Of a DNA stretch of 64,000 nt, positions 63,501 through 64,000 are shown in pieces. Numbering within the stretch: position 1 is the stretch's first letter; each line of letters opens with the position of its first letter. The notes beneath the pieces were generated by a model. That model ran no database searches, was not told the origin of the DNA, and was given only the letters and a program-made list of their open reading frames with translations. The stretch is from Chlorokybus atmophyticus (Eukaryota; Streptophyta; Chlorokybophyceae; Chlorokybales; Chlorokybaceae): assembly GCA_009103225.1 (NCBI GenBank), contig RHPI01000026.1, positions 1-64,000 of the forward strand, given 5' to 3'. Position numbers and translations under genes: made by a program.

Positions 63501-63685
63501 CGGCCACGCCCACTACTCCTGCTGCTGGTGGGTTTCTTGCTGAACTCAAGAGCCTTGGGCCACAGAGTTCTCGAAGTCATCCCCACACCTTCCCCCACCG
63601 ACATTGTCACCGCCGCCGCCGCCATCGCCGCTACAGCACGCCACTGCGGCAAATACTCACAGCTCGGACACAGCAGCAATGCCAC
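60595..63685 (-). CDS. RCA: Rubisco activase (green-type RCA), plastid-targeted
   Basis: RCA is an AAA+ ATPase that pulls inhibitory sugar phosphates out of Rubisco in the plastid stroma. Exons encode VIDDVFIGDFLGKD; FNHLQGDYYIAPALL; VPLILGVWGAKGQGKSFQCE (Walker A); VIMSAGELEGEWAG; EPGRLIRQRYKEA; LGCLMINDLDAGIGRFG (Walker B); TQLTVNNQMVVGSLMNLADN; RIPIIVTGNDLSTIYAPLIR; DGRMEKFLW; ALDFYGAMRSRTYDDQIRT; a next exon with EMGKRLVNSKEAKPSFDRPA; and LTLQNLLAEGRLLVEEQNRV to the TGA at 60595. The N-terminus from 63685 is Ala, Ser and Arg rich and likely a targeting sequence, with a Trp (SSWEAVDSEG) upstream of the AAA core. GEWAG replaces the SGNAG typical of plants just after SAGELE. The intron after EWAG must be GC-AG to keep frame. 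An exon between YLVKL and GKESEN may be missing from this model. Confidence 0.92.
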
Positions 63686-64000
63686 TTCGGTGCCATGCCA
63701 GTTAGCTACGAGTCGATAGGCTTACTGGTACGCACCTAAGTCAGTAAGTGGCACTGGCAGTAAGTGGCTCACTGAGTGCGACTCTGGCATTACATGCACG
63801 GTAGTACCATAATGTAGCATTAAGCAAAACGTCATGACGTTCAATTCGCATGTTGTAATCCAGTCGCAAACAAGTTCTTTGCAAGTGAATACTCTGACAT
63901 GGCCGCGATGAGATCAAATCCAGAGACAAGGCTTAGCTTCACAAGTACATTGCGATTTTATAGTAGTTCTTCCGAAAAACATATTCTATAATTTTTATAT
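63686..64000. other. Upstream flank of Rubisco activase
   Basis: AT-richer sequence upstream of the activase start. No promoter element was confidently identified. Confidence 0.35.

Overview
The window is nuclear DNA of a eukaryote. Genes are split by many short GT-AG introns (and a few GC-AG ones), they alternate between strands, and there are no operons. A Rubisco activase of the green (RCA) type at the right end, together with several flagellar/ciliary-type genes, points to a flagellated photosynthetic protist of the green lineage (a green alga, an early streptophyte alga, or an alga with a green secondary plastid). The species cannot be fixed from sequence alone. Gene identities below come from recognising protein motifs by eye; no database search was run.

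Layout, left to right: the 3' end of an unidentified gene (1-965); a 53-bp minisatellite and AT-richer intergenic DNA (1.3-5.5 kb); a head-to-head pair of metallopeptidase genes, a mitochondrial intermediate peptidase-like M3 enzyme (minus) and an insulin-degrading-enzyme-like M16 enzyme (plus) (5.5-14.9 kb); a tubulin tyrosine ligase-like (TTLL) gene (minus, 15.4-22.0 kb) whose middle is disrupted by an essentially perfect 2.4-kb palindrome abutting a 10-N gap; a SHIPPO/STPG-repeat gene (plus, 22.5-25.1 kb); a large unidentified helical-repeat-like gene (minus, 25.9-30.1 kb) preceded at 19 nt by a 66-codon membrane-protein ORF; the second-largest subunit of RNA polymerase I (plus, 31.1-36.6 kb); a histidine-phosphatase gene (minus); a charged coiled-coil gene of flagellar type (plus, 39.4-42.9 kb); a LOG-family phosphoribohydrolase (minus); SUMO (plus); an uncertain coding patch (48.9-50.0 kb); an inverted, intron-containing, 5'-truncated pseudogene copy of the helical-repeat gene (50.2-52.6 kb); 5 kb of mostly featureless DNA; an unidentified Ser/Arg-rich gene (57.7-60.3 kb); and Rubisco activase (minus, 60.6-63.7 kb).

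Two compositional classes are visible. The TTLL, SHIPPO, histidine-phosphatase, coiled-coil and Ser/Arg-rich genes have introns packed with (CA)n/(GT)n and other microsatellites. The peptidase, Pol I, SUMO and activase genes mostly do not. Three cilium-type genes share GGCCAGG-rich upstream sequence, including an identical 17-mer in the same orientation upstream of the TTLL and coiled-coil genes, plus a shared GGTCACGTGA box. This is the best candidate regulatory signal in the window. I found no RNA genes, CRISPR array or autonomous transposon, and no clear evidence of an entirely new multi-gene system.
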